In this document: piece by piece, positions 6,023 to 6,689 of the stretch
Numbering within the stretch: position 1 is the first letter of the stretch
How the letters are laid out: each line of letters starts with the position of its first letter
Assembly: GCA_900555745.1 (NCBI GenBank)
Contig: USMH01000055.1
Location: 1 to 6,689 of the forward strand
Source of the DNA: an uncultured Collinsella sp.
Lineage (GTDB): Bacteria > Actinomycetota > Coriobacteriia > Coriobacteriales > Coriobacteriaceae
Direction of reading: 5' to 3'
DNA length: 6,689 bases
Program-made: the position numbers and the translations under genes
Notes under the pieces: generated by a model
Told to the model about the DNA's origin: nothing
Databases searched by the model: none
The model's input: only the letters and a program-made list of their open reading frames with translations

Positions 6023-6689
6023 GTGTTTGATTCCCTGAGCGATCGCCTCAACGACACATTTGACCGCCTGCGCGGTAAGGGTAAGCTGACCGAGGCCGAT
6101 ATTACCTCGGCCATGCGTGACATTCGCATGGCGCTACTCGAGGCTGACGTTAACTTTAAGGTCGTCAAGGAGTTCGTCGCCAAGACCAAGGAGCGCTGCA
6201 TGACCGCTGAGGTCATGGAGTCGCTGTCGCCGGCACAAAACGTCGTCAAGATCGTGCTCGACGAGCTCACCGAGATGCTCGGCTCAACCGAGAGCAAGCT
6301 CGTCTTTAGCAACCGCATTCCCAATGTCATCATGCTCGTGGGCCTGCAAGGCTCCGGTAAGACTACGGCGGCCGTAAAGCTGGCCTACCTGCTCAAGAAG
6401 CAGGGCCGCTCGCCGCTGCTCGCCGCGTGCGACGTCTACCGTCCCGCCGCTGCCGACCAGTTGGCCACGCTCGGTGGCGAGATCGGCGTGCCGGTCTTCC
6501 GCGGTGACGGCGCGCACCCGGTCGACATTGCCAAGGGTGCCATCCAGGAGGCCGTCGACCACCTGCGCGACGTGGTCATTGTCGATACCGCCGGTCGTCT
6601 TCAGATCGACGAGCAGATGATGCAGGAGGCCGTCGACATCAAGAAGGCCGTCAAGCCCGATCAGGTGCTGATGGTCGTCGATGCCATGA
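6023..6689 (+). CDS. ffh: Signal recognition particle protein Ffh (SRP54), N-terminal part, truncated by window edge
   Basis: Ffh binds 4.5S/6S SRP RNA and signal sequences on nascent chains and, with FtsY, delivers ribosomes to the membrane. 222 complete codons are present of a protein usually about 450 or more long, so the M domain that binds RNA and signal peptides lies beyond the window. The N domain starts MFDSLSDRLNDTFDRLRGKG and includes DIRMALLEADVNF, the standard Ffh block. The G domain shows P-loop GLQGSGKTT (107-115), DVYRPAAADQL (from 137), DTAGRLQIDE (from 188) and VVDAM at the window edge, which in the family continues into TGQ. The start is GTG, backed by AAGGAG at ideal spacing; no better Met exists upstream. 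The G1 motif (GLQGSGKT versus GINGAGKT) and the DVYRPAA box distinguish it clearly from FtsY just upstream. No ylxM lies between the two genes. Confidence 0.96.
   Translation, partial: MFDSLSDRLNDTFDRLRGKGKLTEADITSAMRDIRMALLEADVNFKVVKEFVAKTKERCMTAEVMESLSPAQNVVKIVLDELTEMLGSTESKLVFSNRIPNVIMLVGLQGSGKTTAAVKLAYLLKKQGRSPLLAACDVYRPAAADQLATLGGEIGVPVFRGDGAHPVDIAKGAIQEAVDHLRDVVIVDTAGRLQIDEQMMQEAVDIKKAVKPDQVLMVVDAM

Noticed and set aside
1..6689. Search for mobile elements, CRISPR repeats, tRNA/rRNA, SRP RNA or a defence-type system
   Set aside because: No direct-repeat array, transposase, integrase or cloverleaf-like segment was seen. The window is nearly all conserved housekeeping coding sequence, and no undescribed system is supported.

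Overview
The window is a GC-rich, gene-dense piece of a core bacterial chromosome, read entirely on the + strand. In order it carries the 3' end of plsX, then acpP, rnc, smc, ftsY and the 5' part of ffh. The gene order, the strong G/C bias at third codon positions, the TTG and GTG starts and the protein details suggest a high-GC Gram-positive. A gut actinobacterium of the Coriobacteriia (Collinsella-like) is my best guess. That placement is inference from style and synteny, not from a search.

Layout: 1-452 is the C-terminal part of PlsX (phospholipid precursor synthesis). 453-576 is the only real intergenic gap. It holds a possible -10 element (500-505) and a perfect 22-bp palindrome (519-540) followed by a T-rich tract, most simply read as an intrinsic terminator or attenuator ahead of acpP. 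From 577 onward the genes are packed: acpP (577-819), 3 nt, rnc (TTG start, 823-1548), 10 nt, smc (GTG start, 1559-5095), 1-nt overlap TAATG, ftsY (5095-6012), 10 nt, ffh (GTG start, 6023 to the window edge). No promoter or terminator is evident inside the acpP-ffh run, so it looks like one operon.

Functionally the operon joins the fatty-acid/phospholipid carrier (ACP, with PlsX using acyl-ACP just upstream), dsRNA processing (RNase III), chromosome organisation (SMC) and both GTPases of co-translational membrane targeting (FtsY receptor and Ffh/SRP54). It resembles the Bacillus plsX-fabD-fabG-acpA-rnc-smc-ftsY-ylxM-ffh cluster. Here fabD and fabG are absent between plsX and acpP, and no ylxM lies between ftsY and ffh.

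I see no mobile element, CRISPR array, RNA gene or undescribed system. The points worth a second look are the palindrome in the acpP leader and several family-level departures from consensus: an Asn at a catalytic acidic position of RNase III, an altered recognition helix in ACP, a degenerate Gly motif in the SMC hinge, and an FtsY with no acidic A domain.
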